From NCBI GenBank assembly GCA_008802785.1, contig VUYT01000028.1:124001-188000 (forward strand): 64,000 nucleotides of DNA, given 5' to 3'. Position numbers and translations under genes: made by a program. Source of the stretch: Symmetrospora coprosmae. Taxonomy: Eukaryota > Basidiomycota > Cystobasidiomycetes > Symmetrosporaceae. Below, piece by piece: positions 11,095 to 22,773 of the stretch (its first letter is position 1; each line of letters starts with the position of its first letter). Under the pieces are notes generated by a model that saw only the letters and a list, made by a program, of their open reading frames with translations, had not been told where the DNA came from and searched no databases.

Positions 11095-13500
11095 ATGGAT
11101 GCGATCTACTCTTACGATGAGCATCTAGCTCTCATTGCGGATCTTCTAGCTGCTCCTGGCTCTCCGAGCTCTTCGGCTGCAGCATCGGGCAGCGGCAGCG
11201 CCGGCTCCGGCGTCTCTGTGACGCTCCTGCTGGCATCCCTCGCCAGGCACATCACCTTCCTAGACGATACCGCGCTCGCACATCTGGTGTCTGTCCTTCT
11301 ATCGTCACCTATCTGGTACACTCAGGACGGCAGCGAGAACGATGCAGCGACCACCTCGGCCGTGCCCGCGACTCCGGCAGTCAGCTTCGACAGAAGCCGG
11401 CGGATATTGGAAGCTGTCCGGCATGGCATTGCTGGACGGCTCGATCAGGTTCAGGGAGACTATGGGACAGGCTGGAGGGCCAGAAGGAAGGTATCTAAAA
11501 GCTTGGGAACGCTCTGGCCAATCCTCCACAATGGTGACGCGGCGCCCGGCATCCGGCTAGTCGTTGGAACTGCCATTGTGCAAGCATTGCTGGAGATCCC
11601 TCCTGCCAAACGGCGTGAAGAGGCATCGCCTTGGTCTGGGATTGCAACCACGTCACAGGAACAGCTCGTCGACTTGTGGGCAGGGTCGAGGTTCCCGCAG
11701 TATCGGGGGGACGCGCCGCCTACACTGGACGATGTCCTGCTGGCCTGGCTTGCCGCCGGGACATTGGTCGACATCCCCTCAGAACGACTACATGCACTCG
11801 CCACGGAGAGCTTCTTCGACTTCGCCTTCAGCTTCATCCGCTGCTGCTTTCTGGATGGGCGTCTGTTCGACAGCCTTGGCAACGACCTGTCCGCAGCGAG
11901 CGAAGGGTTGAAATGGAATGTGGGTCGACAGAATGGGTGATGCCGATTTCGAGTGACTGACGCACCCCAACGCACAGGAGACCGGGTCCTCCTTTCTGCT
12001 GTTGAACAGCTTGACAGGCTCGGCAGCGCATGGCCTGCTCGGCCGTTTCGTACGGGTTCTAGGCAAGGTCATCGAATCTATCACGGATGAGGCCGCATTT
12101 CAGCTACTCATCTCCAGTATGGAAGCACTAGAGACAGTCTGCTGGAATGTGCAGAGGGATTGGGCCAGCTGCAAATGGTCGGACCTTGCCGGACTGGACG
12201 ATCTACACCCTGCAACACGCAAGCAAGATGCGCCCTGGGTGGTCATGAAGACTTTGTTCTTTACAATGACAATGCTCTACTCATCTCTGGTAGCGCTTCT
12301 CAACTCCATGCCTCTGCCAACCAACCGACCACCAAACGCTATCATTCTCGATCTGGCGGCCTGTTCCCTCCGAACCTTCTCACGCCTTCACTTCATCACC
12401 ATCAAGTTCGCCATGGACTCGTTTGGCGCATATCGCAGCGTTTGGCTTGGATCGCTCGATCTAGTAGCGCGCGGAGGGCAAGGCAAAGTCGAGCAAATCG
12501 CAGAAAGCTTCGCGCCGACCTTCAAGAGCGAGACTGAGCGGGCTGCAGCGGTCGAAGGCAACGTGAGCCGGAGCACCGTCACGTATTATCTCAACACCGT
12601 GGAACAGATCATTGCTGCGCTTCCGGATGAATACCTCGTTTCATCTGTGCTGCCTGTGGCCAAGCCGTAAGCCCTGGAACTTGCTGGAGTCCACAGCCAA
12701 TTCAACGGGCTGCCTCTGTCAGCTACGGTGACGATACCGGGAGCTGAATCGCTCTGGTCGACAGATACCTCGAGAGCAAAAGATACCTGGACACTTTCGA
12801 AGCGGCTCACTCCGTCCTACTGGCCGTCTTTGCTCGCAAGAAAGCAGTCAGCCTAGAGCTGGCGCCCTGGTACGCGGACTCCCTGGTCAACAGCCATCCG
12901 CATCTGCTATCCATATCGCAGCTCCGGCTTGCCTTTTCGACGATGACCACCAGTCTATCAGCGCAGGGGAAAGACGCACTAGCCTGGTACTGCCTAGACG
13001 TTCTCCTCGATCGCATTGCGAGTATTCGGCCTGTCGCACCGGTCGATCCTGCCTTGCTGATCACCACGGGACATGCTGAGCGAGAAACACTGGCAAGTGT
13101 GTCTGCTACTGGTAGTGATCCGGGCGACAGTAACGGAAGGAGGGAAACGCATGGCGAGGCGGTCGACAAACTCATCCCGGACGAGCCGACACGCCTGGAC
13201 GAGGCTCCACCGCCACTCGGTGCGGAGGATGCCATCCTTCGGACACCTCGCGGTCATCTCCTGCTGGTCTTGATCGATCAGCTGGCAACGGTCAACCTGT
13301 GCTGGCTGGAGCCGCTGTCGGAGCGGGTGCTGTGGTTCCTGGCGGAGGAGGAAGAGGCCGGAAACATGGAAAGCCGGAATGAGCTTGTCAAGATATTGTT
13401 CAAGACATTGGCGGCTGGAATGGATATGACGAAGAGGGAAGCTGCGGCCAAGTGGTGGATGGAGCACAGGCAGGACCTGGAATGGGCCAGTCGGTTGTAG
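11095..13500 (+). CDS. PEX8: Peroxin 8
   Basis: Exons 11095-11919, 11978-12666 and 12765-13500 give 749 aa. The protein is all-alpha, with the most family-like part around the exon 2-3 junction (YYLNTVEQIIAALPDEYL, then YLESKRYLDTFEAAHSVLLA and SISQLRLAFSTMTTSL). It ends in Ser-Arg-Leu, a type 1 peroxisomal targeting signal, which is what fungal Pex8 proteins carry because Pex8 sits on the lumenal face and links docking and RING complexes in matrix-protein import. The N-terminus has a low-complexity Ser/Gly stretch. The assignment rests on remembered similarity and the PTS1. The next gene starts only 63 bp after this stop codon. Confidence 0.75.
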
Positions 13501-13563
13501 GGCGAATAGAGGTCTTCGTTGTGCCAATTCAGAAGAAGAGAGAGAGGTAGATGGGAGGGCGAC

Positions 13564-14282
13564 ATGGCGCCCGTTCGCGCATCGCATGTCTCGAAAACCA
13601 TCACCATCAACGCCTTTGATCCTGCTGCGGGTGCCAATCCTGGAATGGCCGAGTTCAAAGAGCAAGTGGCCACAGACACGTCGAACTGGAACTCGCTGCT
13701 GCGGTGGCACAGGAGGAGCAGAGGCCCCCAATGGGACTACTCGACGGGGATGTGAGCAGCGCGGAGGAGCAGATACGGTCTGCGGTCTTTGCGTAGCCGT
13801 ACCATTGGTGGACTGAATGGTTGCGTCTCGCCCAGGTACCACGTCGACCTCGGCTCCAAAGAGTACTACGCCGGTGTAGAGCGGCTTGAAGAGTGCGTCA
13901 GGTCGATCCTGTACACTGCTGTGTTGGATGCCATTGCTCACAGCGTGTTGTGTCGGTCTGCAGGACTGCCGCTCCAAAGGACGAGATGGATGTTGACGCT
14001 CAAGAGGGCGGTGTTGCCGAAGCCGGTTCCGCGGACGAGCAGGACGACGAGACTGGCTCACAGCAGAACGATCAGGACAGAGACCAGTCTCAAGGCGCGT
14101 CTGTCAATGACGGTGCTGCAGCCCAATCTCACGGCAGTCCGGGCTCGGCTGCCACACCCTCGCTTGCCAACACGATGCCACCACAACATCAGCAGCAGTA
14201 TCCGCCACAACAGCAGTACACGCAGCAGCAATACCCACATCAAGATCAAGACAATCGCCGTGGCTCCGGCTCTGGTTCTTAG
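13564..14282 (+). CDS. Unidentified protein with Gln-rich C-terminus
   Basis: Exons 13564-13751, 13836-13901 and 13964-14282 give 190 aa. The second intron uses donor GTCGAT, chosen over GTCAGG because only it keeps phase. The N-terminal 85 residues are compact (EFKEQVATDTSNWNSLLRWH, then WDYSTGMYHVDLG). The rest is acidic and then Gln/Pro-rich (QQYPPQQQYTQQQYPHQ), ending GSGSGS. No domain is recognised. A nuclear or chromatin-associated role would fit the composition but is a guess. It lies 63 bp downstream of PEX8 on the same strand, and its 3' end converges on the GH3 gene (194 bp). Confidence 0.6.
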
Positions 14283-14476
14283 CCAAGCTGGCTGCCATGT
14301 ATTGCGCATGAAGGGGGTCGTTGATTGGGGTATACCACACACACGAGGACACAGAGAGAAACACGTATGCACATATGAAGATCAAAGACGCGGAAAGCCG
14401 GATATACCCTGTGGCCATGGAGGAGAAGGATCGAAGGACTGTTTCCCACGGAGTGGTCAGGTTGAGGACTGCACCA

Positions 14477-17400
14477 CTACTTCTTGATCTCGTAACCGAG
14501 AGACTGTAGCGGTATGAACCGAGAGAGGTTGTCAGTCCGTGGACCAGGTGCGCTGTTCACAGATAAGGAACTCACCAGAGGAAGGTTCCGGGAGCTCGAG
14601 CCAACTCTGAAGGTGATGTTGCCCGAAGGCAGGGTCCAGATCTGCTTGACAACATCCCAAACCATGATGTCCTTGCGGCGGATGCTACGGGTGAGATTCG
14701 ATGCCATCAGTCGATGTTCGTCCATGCGCAGCAGAGCAATCCTCATTCCCGACTCACGGGAACGTTGCAATCCTCTTCTCGCCGGGAGTGACTGCTTTGG
14801 CCTTGTAGAAGCCCCTGAGCTGGCGCGGCGGCTGGTTCTCGGCGGGCGGCATCTCAACATAGAGCTGGGCCACCTCGCAGGCCGTCACATCTCCAGTGTT
14901 TTGGACCTCTGCAGAAACGGTGGTGATGACATCGTAGATCGATTGACCCTTCTTCTGACCCTCAAATCTCTCGTTCGTCTGCTGAATCGCCAGCTTGTCC
15001 GGCTGGGTCTTGTAGTCCTGCCATATCTTGCCGAATGTGAAGCTGGATAGCTCAGGCCGAACCCAAATTCTACGGGACGGCAGAGGTCAGCCCGGTGCAA
15101 GAGTGGCAGTCAACGGGAATAGAGTGCTCACCGAAGCGAGGCGTGATGTCCTTGGCATCAAACCAGCGGTAATCGATGAGGAGCTTCTCCGTGAAAACCG
15201 TCTGGGGTTCAGGAACCGGGTCACGAACAATCGTGTTGGGAGGGTAGTCGGCGAGTGACTTGCCGACTGGGAGTAATGGGCGGGGCTCTTCAGTCTGACC
15301 GCGCTATTGAATATAATGAGAGAACGTCACGCCTTACCTGTGAAGGGAAGCTTGCCGCTAGGTGAGATGTCTCCGTAGAGAAGGCGAGCGATGGACGGGC
15401 CGGTCTGCTCTCCAGGCATGAGCGCCATGACAACCGCAGTAATGTTCGGGTTCTCGATGAATGCTTCGAGGTTGACGCTTCCTCCGGCATGAATGACCAC
15501 GATAGTGTTATCGCACTGAGCGGCAGTGGCCTGGATGATGGCAGTGCCGTTCCTCGTGAGTTCCAGGTCGCGACGGTCATTCCCCTGTCCAGTGATTGCG
15601 TCCACAAAGACAATGGCGGTCTCTGCGTCGCGAGCGAGCCTGGTGATACCTGCAATGTTGGTGTTGTTGAGAATAGAGCTGACTGAGGTACCGTCGAGGG
15701 CGGCGCGGCTCTTGATCGCAGCGAGCGGATCAATGAGGTTGTTGGGCAAAGCGTAGCCGGAGCCGGTCCCAAGCGAGAATGTGCCTCGGGGGTTGCCATT
15801 GTCGGAGCCAAAGTTTCCCTCTGAGCCGGGACCGCCGGGGTTCGGACCTGCGTCCTCTCCGACGATGAGCAGCTGCTGAGGCTGACGAAGCGGCAGAGCC
15901 TTATTTGTGTTCTTCAGGAGGATCGCTCCATCCTCTCCGATCTGTCGCACAAGGCTGACGGTCTCGGGTTTTTGGACATTCCTGAAGATGGCAGGCGGGG
16001 CATTTGCGGGGTTGACGGATCCGCTTGACACAGCCGGGCTCGGCAGCGGAGTAATATCCTGCCCGAGCGCGTAGTATGGCGTAAGGACCCGGATAGCCTG
16101 GTCAGACAATCGAGCCTCGTCTAGGGTACTGTTCTGGACAGCTAGAAGGAGTTCCTGGTTGAAGAAGTTGCCAAAGAAGCCCCCCAGTCCCTGACCGGGC
16201 GTGAGGAGGTCGAGACCGCCGTACGCCGACGAGACAGTTCCCCAGACGGCTAAGATGGTTGGGCGAAGAGCGTCAATCAACCGTATACTTTCGTGGACGG
16301 GCATGCGATCCCAGACGCACCGCCATAATCAGAGACGACCATGCCCTGAAAATTGAGCTCGGTCTTCAGGAGGCCATTGAGCGTCTCCGAATTGGCGCAT
16401 GCGTGAGTGCCGTTCTGTTTATCCATATGAAGGGGATCAGCGGAACATCTACAGACTCTATCAATGCAAACGGGAGTGCGTACGATGAGATTGTCTGCAA
16501 TCGCGTGAGTCGCAGGAAAGGCGTCAGCCATCTGGGGTCGGGGACGTCCCGGCACTAGTAGATCTGCTTACAAGAGCACATGGCAGCTCCGACACCCGCT
16601 CGAACAGCCTCGGCGAAAGGGCGCAGATAGAGCTCGTGGGTGGTCTTGTCGTCGACAACGCTGTCATACGGCAGCTGGTTCTGAGGGCCGCCGCCCCGCA
16701 CAGGCTGACCAAAGCGGTTTGACGCCGTCTCCTGTTCGTACATGAGGAAGTGCTTGGCCGTGGCGATAACTCCCGAGTCTTGGAGGCCTTTGATGTCGTA
16801 GTAAGCCAGCTGGCCCGCTCCGTATGGATCAACTGCACCTCCCTCGTAGGTCCGGCCATTGAGTACGGCACGGCCAAGCGGACCTCCAGCCACAGGCGAG
16901 AAGGCGACGTTCTGTGTATTGGGAGAGGGAGAGGGCATCAGGCTCGGACCGGTGGTGCACTAGCCCGATGCAGCATGCGAGGACTCACGATGCCCTGGTC
17001 GTAGAACTCCTGTCCCATGGCCTTACCACGAGCGTACATCAGGTCTCTGTCCCAGGTGGCTGCAGTGGTGATGCCAGCGGGGAACTGAGTAACACCGCGC
17101 GCAGGTCGAACCCCTAGTGACGAGGATAGACTCCATATCAGGTACAGCCCATGCAACGATGATCAAAGCCGAGGCACGCACCGGCAGGTCCATCCTGAAG
17201 GCAGAGCTGGGGAATGCCGAGTCTCTCGATAGCGGCTGTGTTACCAATGCATCGGCCGGACTGACCGGTCGCTAGCATGACCTGTTGGCAGGACGGCACG
17301 TCAATCTCCTGAGCAGAGCGCATTGATATCGCGCGCGTGTAGTCGCACCTTCTCTTCGACAGTCATCTGCGAGACAACATCTCGAGCAGCCTCGAAGCCT

Positions 17401-17579
17401 CTCTGCCAGTTGGCGCTGGCGCCGCCATTTGCAGCAGGTGGAGGGACGACGAACGAGAGCTCATCTGCTGGCGGGTAGACAGGTCGTGCCTGCTGGCGTG
17501 TGTTGAGGCGGTTGGGTCCAGTCGCGGCAGCCCGCACAGTGAGAGCGGCTCCGAGGATGATGGAGGACGTCAATAGCAT
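14477..17579 (-). CDS. Secreted GH3 beta-glucosidase with apparent frameshift
   Basis: Eleven exons: 17579-17349, 17281-17182, 17113-16989, 16911-16572, 16494-16484 (11 nt), 16414-16321, 16249-15338, 15266-15132, 15069-14758, 14684-14576 and 14503-14477; about 799 aa. A signal peptide ([18 protein letters not shown]) directs secretion. Family hallmarks in order: [30 protein letters not shown], the nucleophile block MVVSDYGA, and FGFGLSY of the C-terminal sandwich followed by a fibronectin III-like end. The enzyme hydrolyses beta-glucosidic oligosaccharides such as cellobiose. Anomaly: in exon 9, FGFGLSY and the following SFTFGKIW block lie in different frames. One base appears missing near 15046, and the 312-nt exon also gives the wrong phase to exon 10. 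Either a sequence error or a recent null allele. Confidence 0.88.
16484..16494 (-). other. 11-nt internal micro-exon of GH3 gene
   Basis: ACAATCTCATC is bounded by an AG acceptor (GATTGCAG) and a GT donor (GTACGC). With it the flanking exons read [19 protein letters not shown], the conserved GH3 block (usually SYNxxNGTxAC). The two introns become 77 and 69 nt, normal sizes here. Confidence 0.8.
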
Positions 17580-18220
17580 CGTGAAGCTGCTGAAACAGGA
17601 GGGTTATAGGATCAGAGAAGGGAGGGTGGCGAAGGCTTGAAAGGAGCGACAGCGACTGGAGAGTGTGGGGCTCTTGAGGAGGGAAGCGGAAAGTATGGAG
17701 AATAGGAGGAGAAGAGAGACTAGGGAGGAACAGGTTCAGCTTTTCTATGCAGACGCTCTGCAGAAGCTCCTCTCCACAATCAACATGTTGTGATCTCATT
17801 GACTCCCGAATCGTGACTGTGCAGCACGGCTACCGTTATGCGAGTACCAGAGAGTTACATTGTCGCCGCCCGTTCGCCTTCGTATGAGCACTTCCGCCAC
17901 TGATTCTTCCGTGCCTTGACACAGGAAATCTGATGCATCACCGTCCGCTCTGCTTCTCCGATCTTCTCAACAGGACGCCAATGCAGCGTCGAGACTTCCT
18001 GCGCGCGGTTGGCATTCCTTATGGTTCGTTGTATGCCAAGGCACGCGCCACATCCCCGCATTCCCGCGGGGAATCCCGCATCGGGCCCCCAGATTTGGAA
18101 CCCAGGCGGCACGTGTCGCTGTTACCGCAAGCACCGACAGGGCCTCCTGTCCAAGCTCAGGCAGCGACCAACAGTCAGACACTATTGTTATTGCAGTGTG
18201 TCTTGCAGGTGCTGACACCT
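17580..18220. promoter_or_regulatory. GH3 upstream region with GC-rich palindrome
   Basis: No gene supported. ATTCCCGCGGGGAAT at 18060-18074 is a perfect 6+3+6 inverted repeat flanked by CCCCGC at 18054. These contain GCGGGG cores that match the Mig1/CreA repressor consensus. Possible glucose-repression element for the beta-glucosidase, about 480 bp before its ATG; it is equally close to the 3' end of the upstream gene. Confidence 0.4.
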
Positions 18221-21011
18221 CTAATGCTGATGCACAGTCTTCTTGGGTCGCGAGAGCCGGTCGACATGCTCTCGCAGCATCTCCTCACGCATTGCAGGAT
18301 CATATTCGAAGATCGCGTACCGCTTGTCGTGCTGTAGAGGCGGACAAGAAGGCGTGGAAGCGGTCAGCAAGAGGCCGCATCGGCAGACTTCAAGACTATG
18401 CAACTCACCTTCAGCACGGCGTGCAGTTCCTTCAGATCTATCTGAGCCGCCATGGCACGCAGATCCACGGCCTCATCCTCGGGCGCCTCGTCCTCCTCGT
18501 CGTTGTCGTTTTCGCCCGGTCCCAGCAGGCCCTTCGCCCTGTCATCATCCTTGCTGGTGTGCTCCTGCTTGAGCTTGCCCCAGTAATCGACAAAGCTGCT
18601 CTCATTGAGCAGTGCCTCGAAGTCCTTCTTGGCCTGAGCAAGGCCCCGCCGCTGCCAGTCCTCATGCAGCCTTTCCACCTTGCTCTCAGATAGGCCCAGG
18701 CGCGTAAGGTGCGGGTCGGACGAGATGGACGCATACACATCCTCGAATGATGTCTGGAGCCATGGACTATGCTGCGCGAAGAGCGCCTCGAGCGCACCGA
18801 TCCGCTTGTGATAGATGCTGTCGAGATGCTCGTCAAAGAGACGCCGCTGGTGTGCGAGCGGAAGGCTGGACGAGGTGAAGCGAGCGTCCTTCTCGAAACT
18901 TGGGAGGACATCGCTCCACTTAGCCTAGGCGCATGATGCAGCCGGGTGCAAAGGATCAGCATTGGAGCGGGGTTCAAAACATAGATGCACACGGGAACCC
19001 ACCTCATGGTCTCTCACAGCGTCAATGAGCAGATTTTTGTATTCTCGTTCAGACTCCTCTCGTCCTGCCTCTGCTCTGCTCCTGCCCGCCAGGCGATCCT
19101 GCGCTTCGCGCTCCCGCCTGACCTTGTCCTCTCGCTCCTTCAGCGATGCCGCCTGCCTCGCCTTGCGGTCTTCCGCTGCCTTTCGCGCCATTTCCCCAGG
19201 GTCCACCTTGCTCTGCGCACTCTGGCTCGCGGCCACGTCCACACGCTGCTTGATGAAGCGCTTGAAGACCTCCTCGCGCTGACTTGATGAAGCGACAAGG
19301 CCGTATCGCGGGTCCCTGCTCAGCTGGCCCTTGACATCAGACCAGCGTGCCGATTCTGCTGGCGTGACACCAGCGCGTGCAAAGTGTTCCTCGAGCATTT
19401 CTGTGAATTTCGCCTCCGCTTTCTGCGCATCCGCCCGCTTGATCTCGCCGAGCTCGCGAAGCCAGTTCCGGAAGACGCGCTCGCGCTCCCGGTCGTCTCG
19501 CCCAAAGTCGCGGAAGCGCGCTTCCTTCTTGTGCTTATTGCGGAAATCCTCCCAGTGTGTGCGAGTGGACGTCACTTCTGCCATGAGTAGGGCGCGGTAG
19601 GCGGACGCGGGCTGTGTCGAGTTTCGTCGGGTCAGCCAGGGTAACGCGAAGATGCAGACGGTCGACCGTTCACGCACATCCACCTTGGCTGCTGCGCCAT
19701 TGGCAGCCTTCTTCGCTCGATTCTCGCGAATTTTGAGCTTGCAGAACTCGTCAAACAAGTCTTTCCGCTCTTTTAGCTGTCTCACAGCTGCGTCCGTATT
19801 ACAACTGCATCAGCATTTGTGTTCCTGAAATGGGGCGACGATCGTTGGTGCTCACCTTTGTAACGGGAATCGTTGATGAATTTGGGTAACTCCATATCCC
19901 ATGGCTTCATAGGATTGATGTCTTTCTCGGCCAGCATGGTCTGCGCGGGTTGGAAAAGTAAGACATGAATGCGAGACCAGCCAGTAGCCCGGCCATGAGA
20001 ACAGCACTGGGCACCTACCTTGAATAGCGCTATTGCTTCATCGGACGAGAAAGCCTCCTGCTTCTCCTCCACCGGTACCGGAGCAGGAGCTTCTTCTGCC
20101 AGCTCCGCCTCGAGTTCTGCTTTCTTCCTGAGCTCGTCCCTCTCCCACTCTTGGAGCTCAGGTTCCGGTTCAGCTTCATGCTGCTCTTCATCGTCCTCCG
20201 CCTCCGGTGCATCCCGTCCGTCGCCCGGTGCGTCCGCATCCTTGACCTGCTCGCTCTGCCTGGCGCGCTTGCTAGATTCGGCGTCTGCTTGAGCGGCCTG
20301 CTCGTCCTCCTCCAGCTTGCGTTTCTTGCTTGCCTCACGCTCGCGTTCCAGCTCCTCGCGCAAGCGTTGCATCTCCTCCTCCTTCTCCTGCAACAAGCGA
20401 GCCTGGCGTGTTTCCGCCTCGTGCTTTGCGCGTGCAGCAGCCTGCTGCTGCCGCTCTCGCGCAGCCAGAGCCGCTTCGACCTGCTGCGCGATCTCCTCGG
20501 GTACTGTCCACACGCTCGCGAGCGTTGCGCGGTTGTTGAAGAAGACATTGCCTGCGTCTGTGACGACGCGGATCCAGGGCGTGCCCTCGATGGCAAGCTT
20601 GTCGACGGGCTTTTCCTTCTTTTTCTTTTCCTTCTTGGGCTTCTTTTCCTTCTTGCTCGTGCGTGCAGCTCCCTCGAGCTCGTCTGTCCCTGCAGCTGCG
20701 TCTGCGATGAAGTCCTCCGTGACCGCGGCATCTGCTGCGCGTCCATTCTCGCCATTCTCTTCGCCCTCTGGGAAGTCAGGCGGCGGCGGAGGCGGCGGCG
20801 GCACCACGCCCTGTGTTGCTGCATCTGGTCTGTCGTACGTCGACGTGCCAGACTCTGCGTGGTAGTAGTAGGCGTGCCCTGTCGGTGCAGTGTGCTCTGT
20901 CCATCCTGCCGGGAGCCTGCAGAGGTGTCGGGCGGTCAGCCTCTTGCGGACTCGACAATTCTCCTACCGAAGCATGTAAACCTACGCCGGCATTGGATCG
21001 TCTGCACTCAT
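18221..21011 (-). CDS. WW and FF domain protein, TCERG1/CA150-like
   Basis: Exons 21011-20986, 20916-20019, 19940-19856, 19787-19684, 19611-19003, 18924-18409 and 18331-18221 give 782 aa. One WW domain at about residues 9-40 (LPAGWTEHTAPTG ... STYDRP; the second Trp is Tyr, as is common in this family) is followed by a poly-Pro run, a Lys-rich segment, a partial WW-like ETPWI/VW block, a long charged coiled coil and at least four FF-like motifs (for example FKTMLAEKDINPMKPWDMEL and AYRALLMAEVTSTRTHWEDF). WW domains bind Pro-rich splicing factors, and FF domains bind phosphorylated Pol II CTD or elongation factors, so a nuclear role coupling transcription and splicing is expected. Prp40 is the alternative, but the spacing here fits TCERG1 better. 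It shares a 194-bp promoter with the epoxide hydrolase gene. Confidence 0.82.
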
Positions 21012-21205
21012 ATCTGACTGCTGCTCCTGCTGCCGCTGTTGCCGGTGCTGTTGCTTCGTAAAGTGCGCAAAAGAGCAAAAGCACGATACTACAGAGTCCC
21101 TGCTCGGGGAGACCGCCCGCCACTGCCACGCTGGGAGAGACGTCCCCTCCATTAACGACAATCTGCTGCGTATACACACACATAAGCTGACGCACCGAGC
21201 ACCCC

Positions 21206-22727
21206 ATGCCCGACATCAAGTCCCACCCTGCTAAACGCTTTGACATCCCCGAGTACGACTTTGAAGCTGTCAGGCGCATCGCACAGAGCACGGACCTCAG
21301 CTCCTTCTATGACGCGTGCCTCGAGGACCCCTTCTCGATAGCCGAGGACGACTTCCGCTACGGTCTCGCACCTGTCATCGTTCGCAAGCTGCATGAGCGT
21401 CTCAAGGACGGCTTCGACTGGTCCGAGTGGACCGCCAAGATGAAGGACATGGGAGAGCACTACACGCTCGACCTCGAAGGTCTCGAAGCACCCGGACACA
21501 CGACTAGCATTCACTATGTACATCGGCCTTCGAGGAACAAGAACGCCATTCCCCTCATCTTTGTCCACGGCTGGCCGTGCGTCCAGACCACTTTGCGGGG
21601 ACAGGCGCGGTCGGGTCTGACAAATCCCGCCTGCATCCATCTAGAGGATCTTTCCTAGAATTCGAGAAGATTCTGCCGCTTCTATCAGATGATTACCATC
21701 TAGTCGTCCCCTCCATGGTCGGGTTCGGCTTCTCCTCAAAGCCCAGGGTCGCAGCAGGGCGACAGTCGGGCGTCCCTGCATATGATGTCACCGCCTTTGC
21801 TACAGGGTGTCATCACCTGATGAAGTCGCTAGGGTACGACAAGGTGGGCGATACGGGATAAGAAGCGTACGACGGTCTCTGCGCTGAGACACCCGCCCGT
21901 CTCTGTCCGCCCGGCAGTATGTCGCACAAGGCGGGGACATCGGACAAGGAGTGGTCAGGGCACTTGCGGTGCAGCATCCAGACGGATGCAAGGCAATTCA
22001 CCTCAACAACATCCACTTCTCTCAGCTCAAGCATCCAGACGAAAAGGAGGAGGACCTGACCGAGGACGAGAGAAGGGGACTCGAGCGAGGCGCCGACTTT
22101 CAGCGAAACGGCTATGCGTACTTCATGATGCACGCGACTGTGCCCTACGTGCGCTGCGTTGACCTTCTAACTTCACAATTGCCGTCTTGTCCTGATCGTA
22201 AACTGCCTTGTCCCGCTCATAGACGATGGGCGCCATTCTCGCGACTTCTCCGATGGCGACCATCGTTCACATCTCGGAGAAGCTCTTCCGCTGGACAGCA
22301 CCGGAGACCAAGCCAAGCCTGGACTTCTGCATCGCCAACAGCCTGCTCTACTACTTTACAGGCACGACGACCTCGTCCTTCTGGAACTACTTTCAGATGT
22401 ACAATGACTTCCCAGGCATGTCCACGATCCAGGACGACCCCATCAACCAGCCTGCTGCCATCACGATCGGCCCGTACGATCTCAACTGGGTGAGAAGCCC
22501 CAGCCACACCTAACCGCGGGTTCCTGCGCCGACAGCTGACGTGGCCATCCCTACGCATACTGAAACAGGCCACGAAGAAGGTCTGCGAGGGGCAATTCAA
22601 GCATCTGAAGACGTACAAGGTACTGAGCAAGGGTGGACATTTCGCGGCGTCCGAAGTGCCGGAGCTGCTCAAAGATGAGATGGATGCGCTGTTCAAGTGC
22701 GGTGATGTCGCTAGCCTGCTCAGATGA
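21206..22727 (+). CDS. Epoxide hydrolase (alpha/beta hydrolase, EHN type)
   Basis: Exons 21206-21576, 21645-21843, 21918-22148, 22223-22489 and 22569-22727 give 408 aa, the usual length for microsomal-type epoxide hydrolases. The N-terminal EHN region (FDIPEYDFEAVRRIAQ) is followed by HGWPGSFLEF (oxyanion hole), GGDIGQGVVRALAV with the nucleophilic Asp, a lid, and KGGHFAASEVPELL with the catalytic His. Exon 1 must end at CC|GTGCGT to restore HGWPG, and exon 3 ends at TAC|GTGCGC. It probably opens epoxides to diols in detoxification or lipid metabolism. The stop codon lies 46 bp from that of the convergent reductase gene. Confidence 0.9.
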
Positions 22728-22773
22728 GAACGGGCAGTGCGGACACGGCTACCCGTAGTAGACCCGTTCTAGA

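Noticed and set aside
12994-14061. 355-codon frame antisense to PEX8 and its neighbour
   Set aside because: Spans two sense genes and their gap; Arg/Ser/His-rich translation typical of antisense frames.
20151-21017. 288-codon leucine-rich frame opposite the TCERG1-like gene
   Set aside because: Leu/Cys-rich sequence is the complement of Glu/Lys-rich coiled-coil codons on the coding strand.
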